A DNA stretch of 64,000 nucleotides, from positions 113,966,936-114,030,935 of the forward strand of contig OZ020267.1 in assembly GCA_963971225.1 (NCBI GenBank), given 5' to 3'. Position numbers and translations under genes: made by a program. Shown here in pieces: positions 47,015 through 59,184 of this stretch. Below the pieces are notes generated by a model, which saw only the letters and a program-made list of their open reading frames with translations, did not search any database and had not been told where the DNA came from. Numbering within the stretch: the stretch's first letter is position 1; each line of letters starts with the position of its first letter. This stretch comes from Melieria omissa. Its lineage: Eukaryota; Arthropoda; Insecta; Diptera; Ulidiidae.

Positions 47015-50000
47015 TCATTTCTTGGTCATGATTTTCAAGTACTCCAAAGCGTTTTGTGCAGCCTGTCGCTGAGCATCAGCCGCAGTCGGCCCAGAACCAT
47101 GACAGACGCCGACGGGCAAGGTGGACAACTGCACCAAACATTGACATTGATTGTTGAACGTTTTCTCCTCTATATCGACATAAGTAACTTCGAATTGATT
47201 TTCACTTGAGATTTCCGAGAGCATCTTCACGTAGTCAATTTTAGGCCCCTTGAGACAAGTTTTCTGCAAAAATCACAATTCGAAAAGGGCCTTTGTAGTT
47301 GAAAGCATCACATGCATGATTGTTTGTAATAAAAACACATTTTTCATTTTGCCAAATAGTTGTTCACTTTAAATAATCGCAACATTTGCCGAATACAAGA
47401 AAACAAAAGATCCTTTCGAATTATCTAATTAGACTTTTCAGATTTGGCCACCAAAGTGGCCAGTATTTTTGCTATGCAACTATTTAAACGCTTTTTTCAA
47501 TTATTTTGAAAATAACGAAATACCAATTTAAACTAAATTAGTAACAATGAACTAGTTGAAAAATGCTATTGACTAATGGTTTTACCATATAAGTGATTCA
47601 TCAAATTCATACGAACTATAGTTAATTAATAATGCAGTTTTCTACAACTATTCGAACTTTTCTACTATCACAAAATCAACAACTATGTAACTATACTAAT
47701 TAATCGATATATATATACACAACTACAAATACTAATTGTTGAATGGTTCTATTTAACTTTATTTCTCCAAAGCGGAATATTTTCAATAGGAATTTTTTTT
47801 TAAAACTACAATTTTTGTCGAAATGCTGTCACGTATCTATGATTACCTCAAAAGATAATATTAAAACTCAACCATGGCTGTTGTTCTCTAACTTCCGTTG
47901 TTCCCAAACCAATAATTTCTGCTAATGCAAAATTTTCCCAGACTTCTTTAACAAATTTAATTATCAAATAGTCCAAAAGACACATACTGACTGCCTGCAA
48001 CTGTTCATCTCTTATTTAAATGGATTACACCAATCGCTATATACTAATGCTATAAGACAGACGAAAAGGAAATCGTTGAAAAAATTACTGTTTTAGTTTA
48101 TGAAACTATTTATGTAAAAAATTTTTGCACGCGCATACATTTCTGCAAGTAAATCTACCGTTAAACATTCATTTTTGCAGGATAATAAAAAAAGTGTTTG
48201 AATATGTTGGAAGGACTCGTAAGTTATTTGGCAATAAAAAAGTATGAATTTGGATCTCACCTGCAATTTGAGAAGTTTCTTTCCTGTAGCATTTTTAAGT
48301 GTTTTGTGGAACTGTGATACCTTATTACTATGCTGGCTGGTTAAGGTGGGCACAGTGATATCTTTCAAATCACCATAATAATTTGCACAATTACGATTCT
48401 GTAACAAAAAGAGAGCAAAATATCACACGTCAATACTACTATATCACACACTAACTACACAATACCCAATAATCACCACTCAACTACAGCTAAACTGGTG
48501 ACAGACTAATTTTTACATGTCTTTTTATAGAATACAAATACAATATGGTGACTTGAAATATATCAAAGTTCATTTTCCTCCACTAATCATTTCCCCACCC
48601 AAAAGCCAACTGATCTGATGTATTATTCAAAGTAAATCGATAGCAAAGACGTTTACGGTAGTGTGTGCAAGCAACTTACATCCCCTTCCAATTCGGAGCG
48701 CATGGACTCGGTTATCTGGGTGCTGTCCAGTGGATTCTCCTGCAAACGGGTCCACATCTTATGGGCCGCAAGACGTTTGGCAATCTTCTTGCTCTTGCCC
48801 TTGCCAACTTCTCTGTAGCTCAGTATTGTGCAAGCGATGGTGAAGAGGCGCTCGTGCGGCAGCCCAACTTCAGTCTCGGTCTCGTAGGTTGGTGGAGGCC
48901 AGCGGCGCGACATGCACATCTCCTGCAACCAGCCGATCGGGTTGCCAACAATCTTATCGGCGCCACTAAATGACGAACAGGGACAATTAGTCTACTGCAC
49001 AGCATACGCGGCAACGTGCGAAAATACTTACTCGCCCGAACCGACCGCATTGGCATTACCGTCGGCACCACTGGCAGCTGCCTCAATGCTGCTGGAGGCA
49101 GCACTCACTCCGGCCTGTGTATCTGGCAACTGCACGCCTGTCAGCTTGTCGATCAGCGATCGAGCGGCCGAATGCTTAGCTTCCTTTTTGGACCGTCCGG
49201 CGCCCATGGCGGTGAACGGAACATCTTTGTCGTTGAACGAGACGCGATAGCGAAATGTCGGCTCATGGATGGCGCCCTCGATTTGCACCAGCTCATAGCT
49301 GGGCGTAATGCCACGGCGACTCAGGAGCTCCTGCAGTATTGAGACAGGAGTCTTCATGGCAAGACCATTGCTATCGGTCTGAAATTTGGAAACGTAAAAT
49401 AGATATTTTTGAGAAATGAACACCATGTGTGAAGGCGAATGTTGGTCTAAAACGTGTACACGAAAAAAATTCTTTGTGCGCAAACGTTTGAAAAAATTTT
49501 GTAATTTTTCTTAGAAATAATGATGTAAAATTGGCTTTGTAAGACAATTTTCAAAATGAGTACTTGCCCGAGAAATAAAGAAGTTATACAATTTACTATA
49601 TAGTGAAAGTGTTGCAGAGCATTACGAAGGGTTTCAACACGAGCTTAGACGCGCTTCGACACAGTTGCGCTGAAAGCAAACTTTTGTTAAAACAAATTCT
49701 ATTGTTTTTTGCAGGTAGATCAACGGAATGATCGACATCGAAATTCCAACCATTTCTACACAGCAAGCCCGCCTTTTCCCCAGCTAATAGCGACAGCGTA
49801 AATTACATTTAGTAAGCCCCCAATGCATTACTTACTGGTTGCTTGTTTGGTCTTACTCGTAAACACAACTAACTCGATGAAGACGCCACTCGCTTGCGTC
49901 CTGCACCTACTTTTAAGGGCCAGTTACAAGAGCAGCGATTGGCCTGATACTCACCACAAAATATATATTGCCATCTTGGGGCGTAAGAAATAATTTCAAT

Positions 50001-51289
50001 TAAAATACAAATATTTTCAATATGTTGACGACAAGAAAGCCAAATGTAGGCAATGCGGAAAAATGTTAAGTGGTTGGCGTTTGTTAAATTAAAAAAAAAG
50101 TAATGACAAAAGTTGAAAAAACCTACTATATGAAATTCGTTGTTTAGGTCAACACTTAAATACAAAAGGTCATAATTAAAAAAGGTGTCACATTCACATG
50201 CCTGAGTCTTCCAAAGTGCAGCTTGTGATCTGAACGGTTGGATGATATGAGATGAGATGGTTAGGATAGGATTACGGCTTTCGAAATTTAGAAAGAAAAA
50301 AAACAATACTTTTTATATAGTCGCGTGTTTAATTTTCTGAACACACTCAAACACAGTGCTGTCCTTTTATAAACATTTCCAGTGGACCTAATTTGAAAGC
50401 TACAGCTGCACAGTTTACTCACCCCAAAAACTTCTTCTTATCCTCTAAATTCTGAAGTCAAATTTGCATTATTTGCGTTATCAATTAAATCAAACTCAGT
50501 TAAAGCATAGTATCAATTTAAGTTAAAATATGAGGCCAATTCTTAAGCATCAAATGTTCTTCGTTTGAAAAACTTGAACCTGATACTTGAAGAGCATCTG
50601 AGGAATGGGAAATTTCTTTCACCATTTCTTATTTGCCTTTGACTAGTCCAAAAGCATTGCTTACTTGGACCACATACTATGCCACTTGCCCAATCTCCCC
50701 TCGAAAATGCTCTCGGGTTTGCTGGCCGATTTTTGCTCAATTGTACCAACTTTCCACTTTACGGCCATCATCACTTTTACATCACTTTTCAAATTCAACA
50801 TTTTTTCAGTTTCAAATTCCGTCTTCTAGCTGAAATGCATGTCAAACTCTAAAAATTTTTTTCAAATGTTGCCATGTGCTGAACAATTTCCGCACAATTG
50901 CCTCATCCAACCCACAACATTCTCTTTTACACATCAAAGTGCATTGTACACAAACACACACACACGCAGAACGTGCAGCGTAATCGCGCTATCAAACGTC
51001 TAAGCAGCTCGCCAATACTTACCAGCTTTAGTGACTCCTCAATGGCCAGCTTGCTGGTGGCCGCCGTCAAGTCGGCGATTTTCTCCTTCTTTAATTTAGC
51101 CGGACGAGAGAGCACCTGCACTTTCGGATGCGGCATTGCCGCCAAGGACACCTGCCCGTTCGTAATGTTCTCTAAGCCCAGTACAGCAGTGCCCATGTTA
51201 TCATACTGGCGGCGCGGCGCAAATCCGGCTTGCTGCTGCAGCGGCTGTGGCTGCGGCTGCTGCGGCTCTTCGAATGGGGCTTGATCCAT
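47015..51289 (-). CDS. loqs: Loquacious, Dicer-partner dsRNA-binding protein
   Basis: A TRBP-family cofactor: with Dicer-1 it processes pre-miRNA, and one isoform helps Dicer-2 make endo-siRNA. Exons on the minus strand: 51289-51023, 49378-49032, 48965-48680, 48398-48261 and 47263-47015, phase-consistent, 428 residues. The N-terminus (MDQAPFEEPQQPQPQPLQQQ) is Gln/Pro-rich. dsRBD1 is ~98-168 (KTPVSILQELLSRRGITPSY ... AGRSKKEAKHSAARSLIDKL), dsRBD2 ~212-279 (NPIGWLQEMCMSRRWPPPTY ... KGKSKKIAKRLAAHKMW) and dsRBD3 ~352-425 (VQLSTLPVGVCHGSGPTAAD). Exon 4 (46 codons, NRNCANYYGDLKDITVPTLT ... KKLLKLQ) is phase 0 at both ends and can be skipped, as in the Drosophila PA/PB isoform pair. Intron 1 is 1.6 kb and holds no other gene. 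An untranslated leader exon probably ends at a donor near 51527. Confidence 0.96.
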
Positions 51290-52326
51290 TTTTTTTTTTA
51301 ATTCCTTATATTTTGTTTTGCAGCAGACTTTTCTACTTGTTTTATTTTTTAACAGAATTTGTTTCAATGAAATGGCTATAGACACAAAACTGAACGTGAG
51401 CAGAGAAGAAAAAATCGATATCATAAATTTTCAACCCGAACAGCAGCACCGGGCGAGCACAGCGCGTCGCAACGCCGCCTGTTCAGCCGACACCACCGCA
51501 CAATTGGAAAAATCTAATTCACTTACCTGTAAATTATGATTTGCACTGATTTTTATTTAAAAATAAATTGTAATTTTCATTAAATTTATCTTCAAATAAA
51601 GAGCAGCAAAATCTGCCTCCACACGACACAGAGGAAAACCGTCAGTGTTGCATGGCGCAACGAAAATTTCTGACAGTTCGGGCAAATTGCGCCACCTCAG
51701 AAAATTTTCAGACTGTACGATCTGGTGTGTCTGTAAAAACTCTTTAGGGAAGGTGATATTTTTTTTACCACAGTCATTAAAAATTATTAAAGGAAGGAAC
51801 TGTTTCAGTGCAGATATAGATTTGTTGCGAAAATTGCTGGAACTTTTATAAAGAAACTGCGGCGAATTTGTGCCGGTTTTCCCGCAACACTGACAGCAAT
51901 TATCAGCTAAACGTTTGAGTCTTGCCACACTCCAAAAATCGATCAACTTTTTTAAAAGGATTTTAGTAAATTGCCGCATAATCTTTAGTTTGAAAAGAAA
52001 CTGTCGTTTATAGAAATTCGTGTATTAATCTTAATTATTTGTTGTCGTTTTTTATTTTACGGATCCGTAATTTGTATTCAATAAAAATCGCTAAAGCTCA
52101 TTAGGTCACTATATCCGATATGTTGCCTGATTTCTTCTATTCCATAGTGCAACAGTAAATGTATTATTCCCTGATAGTTACAAATATAGTATCGTTAGTT
52201 AAAAATAGTACTTTGTACTAATGTAAAGCATTCAAAATTTATCGACAGTTGTCTCTCCACTTGCCAGAATCTATGCCTACATGTTGTGAATATGAAAGGT
52301 TCAAAAATATCTCATCATGGGTTTAA
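51290..52326. other. Upstream region of loquacious, probable leader intron
   Basis: On the minus strand TTTACAG/GTAAGTGAA near 51526 is a strong donor. CAAGTAG near 51338 is a possible acceptor shortly before the ATG, giving a leader intron of about 180 bp. Further right (51557-51979) an unrelated 140-codon open frame has no recognisable motif and is probably chance. Confidence 0.4.
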
Positions 52327-52563
52327 ACCAAGGCGAATTCATACCAGGTGATAGCGTAAGGACAGCAACAAAATTTCAATGTATTTTGTTTTTGTTTTCT
52401 GGGTTTAGATTGTCAAAATCAGCCAATCAGAACAAAGCTTGCTTTTTCATTTTAAACTGTCAAAGTTTTACACAGGCACTTTGACAATCTAGACCTTCTC
52501 CATCACAAAAAAAAATCAATTCGCCTCATTTAACGCTATCACCTGGTATGGATTCGCCTTGGT
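52327..52563. mobile_element. 237-bp MITE with TTAA/TTTAAA flanks
   Basis: Ends ACCAAGGCGAATTCATACCA and (complement) ACCAAGGCGAATCCATACCA match for about 31 bases with one mismatch. TTAA lies at 52323-52326 and 52564-52567; the flanks can also be read as TTTAAA. The family is unresolved: piggyBac-like by target, but without the usual CCC ends. There is no coding capacity. Confidence 0.8.
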
Positions 52564-52884
52564 TTAAACCATATTTACAGCGACACTGCATCTACCAGAA
52601 TTTTTACTACTTAGCAGGCAGTCACACATCGTTCATTAGTATTTAAATGGTTTGCTTTATTGGTTCGTAAATAAGAGAAGATGGTTTAAGCATTCCCAAT
52701 CATGTCAAAACTGCATACATTTATATATATTTATTATCAATAATAATGGTTTGAAACTAAGTTGTTAATCTACATTGCGCAAATCGATCGGCCCACATGT
52801 TTTAAACAAGATCGAAGATTGCATAAATGAAAATCAGCTCCGGGCAATGCATGAATAAGGTGTGATAGATTAAATTGCTAAAAA

Positions 52885-52890
52885 TTTATT
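52885..52890 (-). terminator. Polyadenylation signal of beta'-COP
   Basis: AATAAA on the minus strand, 73 bases after the stop codon. Confidence 0.55.
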
Positions 52891-52962
52891 GTATAACATA
52901 TATCTTTGCAAGGGGTGGAGTAAACGATGTCTGCACGCGCATTACAAGTGGCTATTAACCAC

Positions 52963-55900
52963 CTAATCATCGCTCAGAAAATCATCGTCCAGATTGACGT
53001 CTGTCGTGTCGATGTTGTCGTCCAATGTCACGCCCTCTATCTCCAAATCAAGATCGTCGTCGTCCAGCACAGTGCTCACAAGAGTTGAAATAATGGGTTC
53101 GGTAATGACTGGGCTGCTCGCCTCCGTGTCAGCGCCAGCACCAAAGTCGTCACTCTTCTTATAGGCCTGCACGCCCGGCTTGCTGTTGCTCTCGAAAATC
53201 CCGCGCTGCTCGGCGGCGTGCAACTCTTCCAGCGGATTGCGCTCAATGTTAAGCGGCCGCTGGCCCGCTGCTTTGGCTGGTAATTGTTTATGGTTTGTCT
53301 GCTGTAAGAACTGCTCCACGCGCAGCGCCTCTCCCAGGCCAGGGAAGAGGTTTTCGTATTTGGCCGGATCAGCCAGGGATTGGCCAGCCTTCTCGTTAAA
53401 CTTGGTCAACTCTTCGCGCCACAGCTCGACCACGCGCGACATCTGGCTGGGAATGTAGGTGCGAGCAAAGAACGCGGCCTCTGGCAAGCGATTCGTTTCA
53501 ATCAGAATCTCGAGGCAGCGCTCCAAGTCAGAACGCATGAATGAGGAGAGGAATGCAATGTTGTGGCGGCCCTGTTTCGAACTGCTCTCGGTCACCTCTT
53601 GCAGCATCTGTTCATCGCCTGCAGAGGTCGCCAGCAGTAGCAGGCCGCTGAAGTCGTTGGCCTTCTGCATGCACTCCTTGACCAGACTCATATTATTCTT
53701 GCGAGACGCGACATCAGCCAGCTGCGACCACTTCTGCGGATTCTCCGATTCTCGCGCAAGCTTCAGAGCAACGTCAAGCTCACCGATCTGCAGCGCCAAG
53801 TCGAACTTATGGTCGGGGTCGGTGGAGACTTGTAGCGCCTGAGACTTAAAGCCCTGCTTTTCGAGAAAGTGGGCGACGCGCGTGCGATGCTCCTTTGGCA
53901 CAGTTGGTAGCACCAAGTCGGCGCGCTCAAAGTCGCGCCGCATCACGGCGGTTTGATACTCAAGAACCGACAGTTGCAGTGAGAACGATATGACGTTCAA
54001 CTCCTTGTCGCCCAAGTACAGACGATTATCCTTGGGCACGTAACCTAGCAGATACATTGTACGATCTAGGTGGGAGATAGTCACAATCTCTCCGCCCACA
54101 TAGTAATTTATGCGATTGACTGAGTTCGTGTATATGAAGCAGTCACCCACCCAAATGCCGGTCTTCACAGATTCGTTGACCTCTCCTGTGCGATAGAAAA
54201 AAGTAAAAAAAATGAATGGACAAAGTTATTTAACTGTTTTTTGAACGCTCTTGGCTCAACTCCAGAGCCCTAATAAGCTTACCCAGTACATCGAAGGCAC
54301 TTTCGATACCATCATCCTCGAGCGCCTGTTTGGTTTCCAGGACGCTGGCGATGGCGGCTGTATCCACCGACAATATGAAATACGAATCGTCCGTTGCCAG
54401 ACAAACCAGGCTTCCCGCCTCATTCCAGAACACGTGTCGGGGTTGCACCTCAATGCGGCGCACCAACTGCAGCGACTCCCAGTCGTAGAACGCCAGACCA
54501 GAGGAAGTCTTCACACCAAACAGGTAGCCACCGTAAATGCTCTCGGCGCCGTACTCGGGCGTGAAGCTTTTGCGTTCCTTGAAATTGCGGAATACCCGCA
54601 CAGTGCCATTGTTCTCGCGAATAGCATACTCGTTGCTTTCCAGCGCCCACACGAACTCCTGGGCTGAGCCAAATGCCTTGTTGCGCAGCGCCATCGATGT
54701 GTAGATGATATATTCGCCGTCGCCACAAACCACTACGAAGCGGCCATTGGGGTTGTGCGCAATAGTCTGCGGATAAATTTCGCAAGCCCCCATGTCCTTG
54801 ACGGCCACGGGCAACCGCTCCCCATCCTTGACTTCGGTGCCATCAGCCAAGGTTTTTAGGTTAACCTAGAAAGTATTTGGATGAGCTCAAGGAACGAAAA
54901 ACTGGAAACACGCGTCATACTTGCTGCATCTCCGAATGCTTGGCCCAGATGATCTTGGAGCCAATGACATCCATCGACATGGCCGGTTCTTCGCGGCCCA
55001 CCTTGATGATGATCGAACCTTCGTCGTAGCCAAGCGCCACATTGTTGCTGCCACGCATGCATGCAATGGTCCAAACGCGCTCGAAGCCGTAGTTAAGACA
55101 GGTTTCCAAGCGGTATGTGCCCGAGTGCCAAATCCGCACTGTGCCGTCTTCCGACCCGGTCAACACGATTGGCAACTCCGGGTGGAAGCAAACCGCTGAA
55201 ATATTCTGCGCGTGCCCCTCCAACGTCTGCACACACGTCTTGTTCTGGTAGTCCCAGATCTTTACCAGACGATCGTCAGCGCCCGAAATCAGGTACGGTT
55301 TGTCACCACCGTGATAGTAATCCACGCAGTTAATGCCCTTTTCGTGTCCCTCCAATGTAAAGTTGGCGAAAGTCGAGCCCAGCTGCCACACCTTCACAGT
55401 GCGGTCCAGTGAAGCCGACGCAAACGTGTTGTTGTCCTTCGGGTTGAACACGATTTGCATAACGTAGTGGGTGTGACCTTCGAAGACGCGCTGGCACGCC
55501 CACATCTTATCCCAGTTCCACAGCTTGATGAGCATATCATCTGCAATGATAATTTCATCATTAGTTGGCCACTCGAACGTAAACAATGCCCCGAACCCCC
55601 CCTCACTAACCGCTGCTGGTCAAGATAAGCGGCTGTGTTGGATGTACCGCAATGCAGCGTATGTAGTCTGAATGCGCCTCGAACGAGTGCTGCTTCTCTA
55701 GTGTGTTGTAGTTGAAAATCCGTATCTGCATATCATCGGAGCCGGTGATGAGCCAATTTTTCCGGGCCACAAAACGGCCGGAGCGCACCGGCACGTCACA
55801 CACCTCGAAATCTTTCACCAATTGCTGGTTCTCATAGTTCATAATGTGTACGTGGCCATTGTAAAGAGCACACAACATCCACGGCTCGCTCGGGTGCAAG

Positions 55901-55965
55901 TCGACACACTTGACGCGGTCCGAGCGCGACGTTAGACGACGCTTGATGTCCAATTTCAGTGGCAT
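52963..55965 (-). CDS. beta'COP: Coatomer subunit beta' (beta'-COP)
   Basis: A core subunit of the COPI coat that binds KKXX cargo tails for Golgi-to-ER retrieval. Exons on the minus strand: 55965-55611, 55540-54921, 54865-54283 and 54185-52963, all in phase, 926 residues (family about 905-920). The start is [20 protein letters not shown]; an upstream in-frame ATG at 55998 adds residues unlike the family. The first propeller (~1-300) shows classic WD repeats: [60 protein letters not shown] second propeller (~300-590) and an alpha-solenoid (~595-800; [40 protein letters not shown]) follow. The tail is strongly acidic ([20 protein letters not shown]). It is divergent from loki with 432 bp between starts. 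Confidence 0.98.
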
Positions 55966-56397
55966 GACGTTTGTCTTATATACTGACGACGGTAGCAAAC
56001 ACTTTCAATGCAAACTATACACAACTTTTCATAAATAGTACGATTAGATGAATTGTAACAGCGACCCGACGTTCTCACTTGCAATTGTACATAGCAGAAA
56101 AATGGATGACGAATGACGTTCCGCAAAGAATGTCAAATTGGGAATTATAAGAAAAAAAAATGCAGAACCTCTCCAGTGCTGCCAGTTTTATCTATATTCG
56201 GGTAGACAAACGACAGCTAAGTTCGCGTTGCTTTGAATATGGCCGCGAAAACTAACAGGACCTGACATTGAAAGATCTCCACGGCAGCTTTTACTGGAGG
56301 ATTTTTTCGTATTGTGTTTATATAGTGTGTGAATTGTTAACTTTTTGCTGCGACCATAGAAGTGCGTTTGCCGGGTAGTATTCGTATGACATACACA
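55966..56397. promoter_or_regulatory. Divergent promoter between beta'-COP and loki
   Basis: 432 bp between two outward-facing start codons must hold both promoters and leaders. No TATA box or DRE at a convincing position was seen, as is common for broadly expressed fly genes. Confidence 0.6.
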
Positions 56398-58196
56398 ATG
56401 GCGCGACAGGACAACGTCCCAACACAAAGCCAAGGGCAGGAGTCTAGCATTTGGAGCCAAAGTCAACCGATAGAGAATGTGGTTTGGGGCCGTTTGTACG
56501 GCAAAAATATAAAAATCCAGTCGTTGGGTAAGGCAAACTGCTTCCAAACAGAGCATTTACAGCTTTCATCAACAACATGAAAGCGAACTATTGCTGAAAG
56601 TGTGGCAATGAAAGCAGCAGTTTTCTGGTCGCCAATCAGGGTAGTGGGGCTGAGCAAAGAATGTAATTTCCAAATTCAAAGCAAGTTAAACGAGTAAAGA
56701 GCACAAACCAGTAGTTCTTATTGATGCTGTCAAAGGTTTTTAGGACTGCGGTCCATCTAATGAATAAATGTAAACAACTATTAGCATTTGTCGTTTGTAT
56801 GGATAATTAACTATTTTTTAGAATTGCATGTAACTAATTTTGATTATATACATTTTTAGACTTAAACACCGAAGAGTTCACAGCAGGACGCGGTGAAAAT
56901 AATAATTTACTTCTAACGCTTAATTATCTGCCCGAAAAAATTCTGTGCCGCATCTCTAAAGTGCACTTTGTGATCCGACGCGCCAATTGTGAGCTATCGA
57001 ATCCCGTATATATACAGGTAGAAGGCGGAATAGTGCCACTAATTTGAAGTATACTTTACTCTTTCGGTTCGCGTTTACAGGATCTCTCGCGTAATGGAAC
57101 TTTTGTGAATGGCGAGAAAATTGGTCATAATCGCAGTCGAATACTGCAAAACGACGACGTTATTGCGCTGTCTCATCCCTCATACAAAGGTTAGCTTCAA
57201 ATCGGATCAATAATATATACGAGTTAAATTACTTGGCTACTTTTATTTACCTACTNNNNNNNNNNNNNNNNNNNNNNNNNNNNNNNNNNNNNNNNNNNNN
57301 NNNNNNNNNNNNNNNNNNNNNNNNNNNNNNNNNNNNNNNNNNNNNNNNNNNNNNNNNNNNNNNNNNNNNNNNNNNNNNNNNNNNNNNNNNNNNNNNNNNN
57401 NNNNNNNNNNNNNNNNNNNNNNNNNNNNNNNNNNNNNNNNNNNNNNNNNNNNNNNAAGCGACTGCCAGAGAAAATCTCGAAGCTGTTTTTCTATCAGATG
57501 TGCAATGCGGTAAAGTATCTGCACGACATGGGTGAGTAGCGAATTATGCTGATAGTTGAGACGTATTTTAATTCGTTCGTTCATGCCTGCAGGCATCAGT
57601 CATCGCGACCTGAAGCCGGACAACGTACTCCTAGAGTCGTCCAACGAAGAAACTTTGTTGAAAGTTTCTGATTTTGGTTTGAGTAAGTTCGTGCAGAAGG
57701 ACACTGTGATGCGCACGCTCTGCGGCACGCCATTATACGTAGCCCCCGAGGTGCTGATGACGGGTGGTCGTGGCGCCTACACAAAGAAAGTCGATATCTG
57801 GAGCCTAGGCGTTGTGCTCTTTACATGGTGGCTACTTCCGTCAATTGTTGTACGCACTTCTATTTATTAAATTTTGTCGCTTACAGCTTGAGTGGCACGT
57901 TGCCATTTTCCGATGATTACGGCTCGCCATCCAGTGAGCAGATTAAGAACGGTCACTTCCGGTTCAATCATCCCAGCTGGCGTGCGGTTTCGCAGCGCGC
58001 CACTACACTTATCAAGGAAATGCTTATTGTCGATCCCAGTCGCCGGCCCAGCATCGACGACGTGCTGAAGAGCAGTTGGCTGAAGGACCCACTAATGCTA
58101 CGCAAAGCGAAGACGCTCATGCAAATGGATTGTGGTGAGCTGTCCGAAGACTCCGAGAACTTCCTCGAGCCACCGAGTAAACGTGTGCGCAGATGA
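56398..58196 (+). CDS. lok: Checkpoint kinase loki (Chk2), interrupted by an assembly gap
   Basis: A Ser/Thr kinase that relays DNA double-strand-break signals to p53 and the cell cycle. Visible exons: 56398-56527 ([20 protein letters not shown]), 56860-57017, 57081-57189, then a gap, 57456-57531 (partial), 57593-57827 and 57887-58196. The FHA domain spans exons 1-3 ([20 protein letters not shown], then [15 protein letters not shown]). After the gap come the catalytic loop [11 protein letters not shown] ([14 protein letters not shown]), the activation segment [37 protein letters not shown] and a nuclear-signal-like C-terminus PPSKRVRR. The ATP-binding lobe (Gly loop, Lys, Glu) falls in the N run. 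The pieces agree in phase, so the gene is probably intact in the animal. An ATG four codons upstream (56386) is an alternative start. Confidence 0.95.
57256..57455. other. 200-N assembly gap inside loki
   Basis: Exactly 200 Ns. By comparison with Chk2 kinases roughly 130-140 codons are missing here, over 400 coding bases plus any introns. The gap length is therefore a placeholder, not a measurement. Confidence 0.95.
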
Positions 58197-59184
58197 ACGC
58201 GACTACTGCCCGTTTTTAGTATTTAAGTACATTTAGTAGTGCATACCAATGTGCCATGCCGAAATCATTGTACGGACAAAAGAATTCCATTCACGCCAAA
58301 TTCATTTGATATGAAAGACAATCACTCCCCACAGAGCACCTAAGCTAACCGCAAAAATTACCATAAGGCTTGTTTATAAGTATTGGCCGCAAGTTGTGGT
58401 CCACAATTTTCGTCTTCATGTATGTCGTGCGCTTTTGCAGACGTTTTTTACAACCCTAAAACAAAGTGGTAATGTTTTTATTTGGATTTTGTGTTTGGTA
58501 TACTATTGTTTACCACTCTTTTCAGAGTTAATTGTTTAGAATTACCGCATTATTTACTTGATATGCATGAATTCTTAAATGTTACATGTGAATATTGAAG
58601 TTTAAGTATTTTTTGAGAGATTTCACTACGCTCTTTATTAGAAAGAGCGCTTAGGAAAGTTGAGATTTTATGTTTTCCGTTTAAGTATACTGATACATGT
58701 TCAGCAATTCATTTGCGTTTACCATGTTAATTAATAAATGTTTATTGGCTACAGAATATAAAGTGTAATTTGAATTAAAAAGTATTAAGTGAAACCTTGT
58801 TTTTTTTTTTGTTGGAGCTTCGAAAAGTAACGATTCAAAGGCGGAAGATTGAATAACGAAAAAGCTTGCTGCTTTCATAAAAATGTATAATCTCGAAACA
58901 AAAATCCATTTATTATTAGGATGCAATTTTATTTCAAAATCAGCCAGCCGCTGGACAGAGGAGCCAACGATGCCAAGCCGTTCTTCCTCGTTTTTGCCGA
59001 GTTCTGAATAGTAGTAAAAATTGGTTATTGTTTATATTGGACACATGTATATTTTACGCAAACTACATTGTGACATATATTAAATTTCACGCAATCGTTG
59101 TGAGTAAAAATTGCTTTACAACGCTTACACGCACCCTTGGACACCAGTCACCTGCCATCGGCACACGCTGTCACTGAATACAGT
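58197..59184. other. Convergent 3' spacer, loki/Tap42
   Basis: No other gene is seen. It holds the 3' UTRs of both neighbours. A minus-strand AATAAA at 58914-58909 could serve Tap42, and AATAAA near 58733 could serve loki. Confidence 0.55.

Noticed and set aside
51557..51979. 140-codon minus-strand open frame upstream of loquacious
   Set aside because: No recognisable domain, no supporting neighbour or splice pattern, AT-rich composition like intergenic DNA. It could be leader DNA.
55966..55998. Upstream in-frame ATG for beta'-COP (11 extra residues)
   Set aside because: The extra residues do not match the family, whose proteins start MPLRLD-like exactly at the ATG at 55965.
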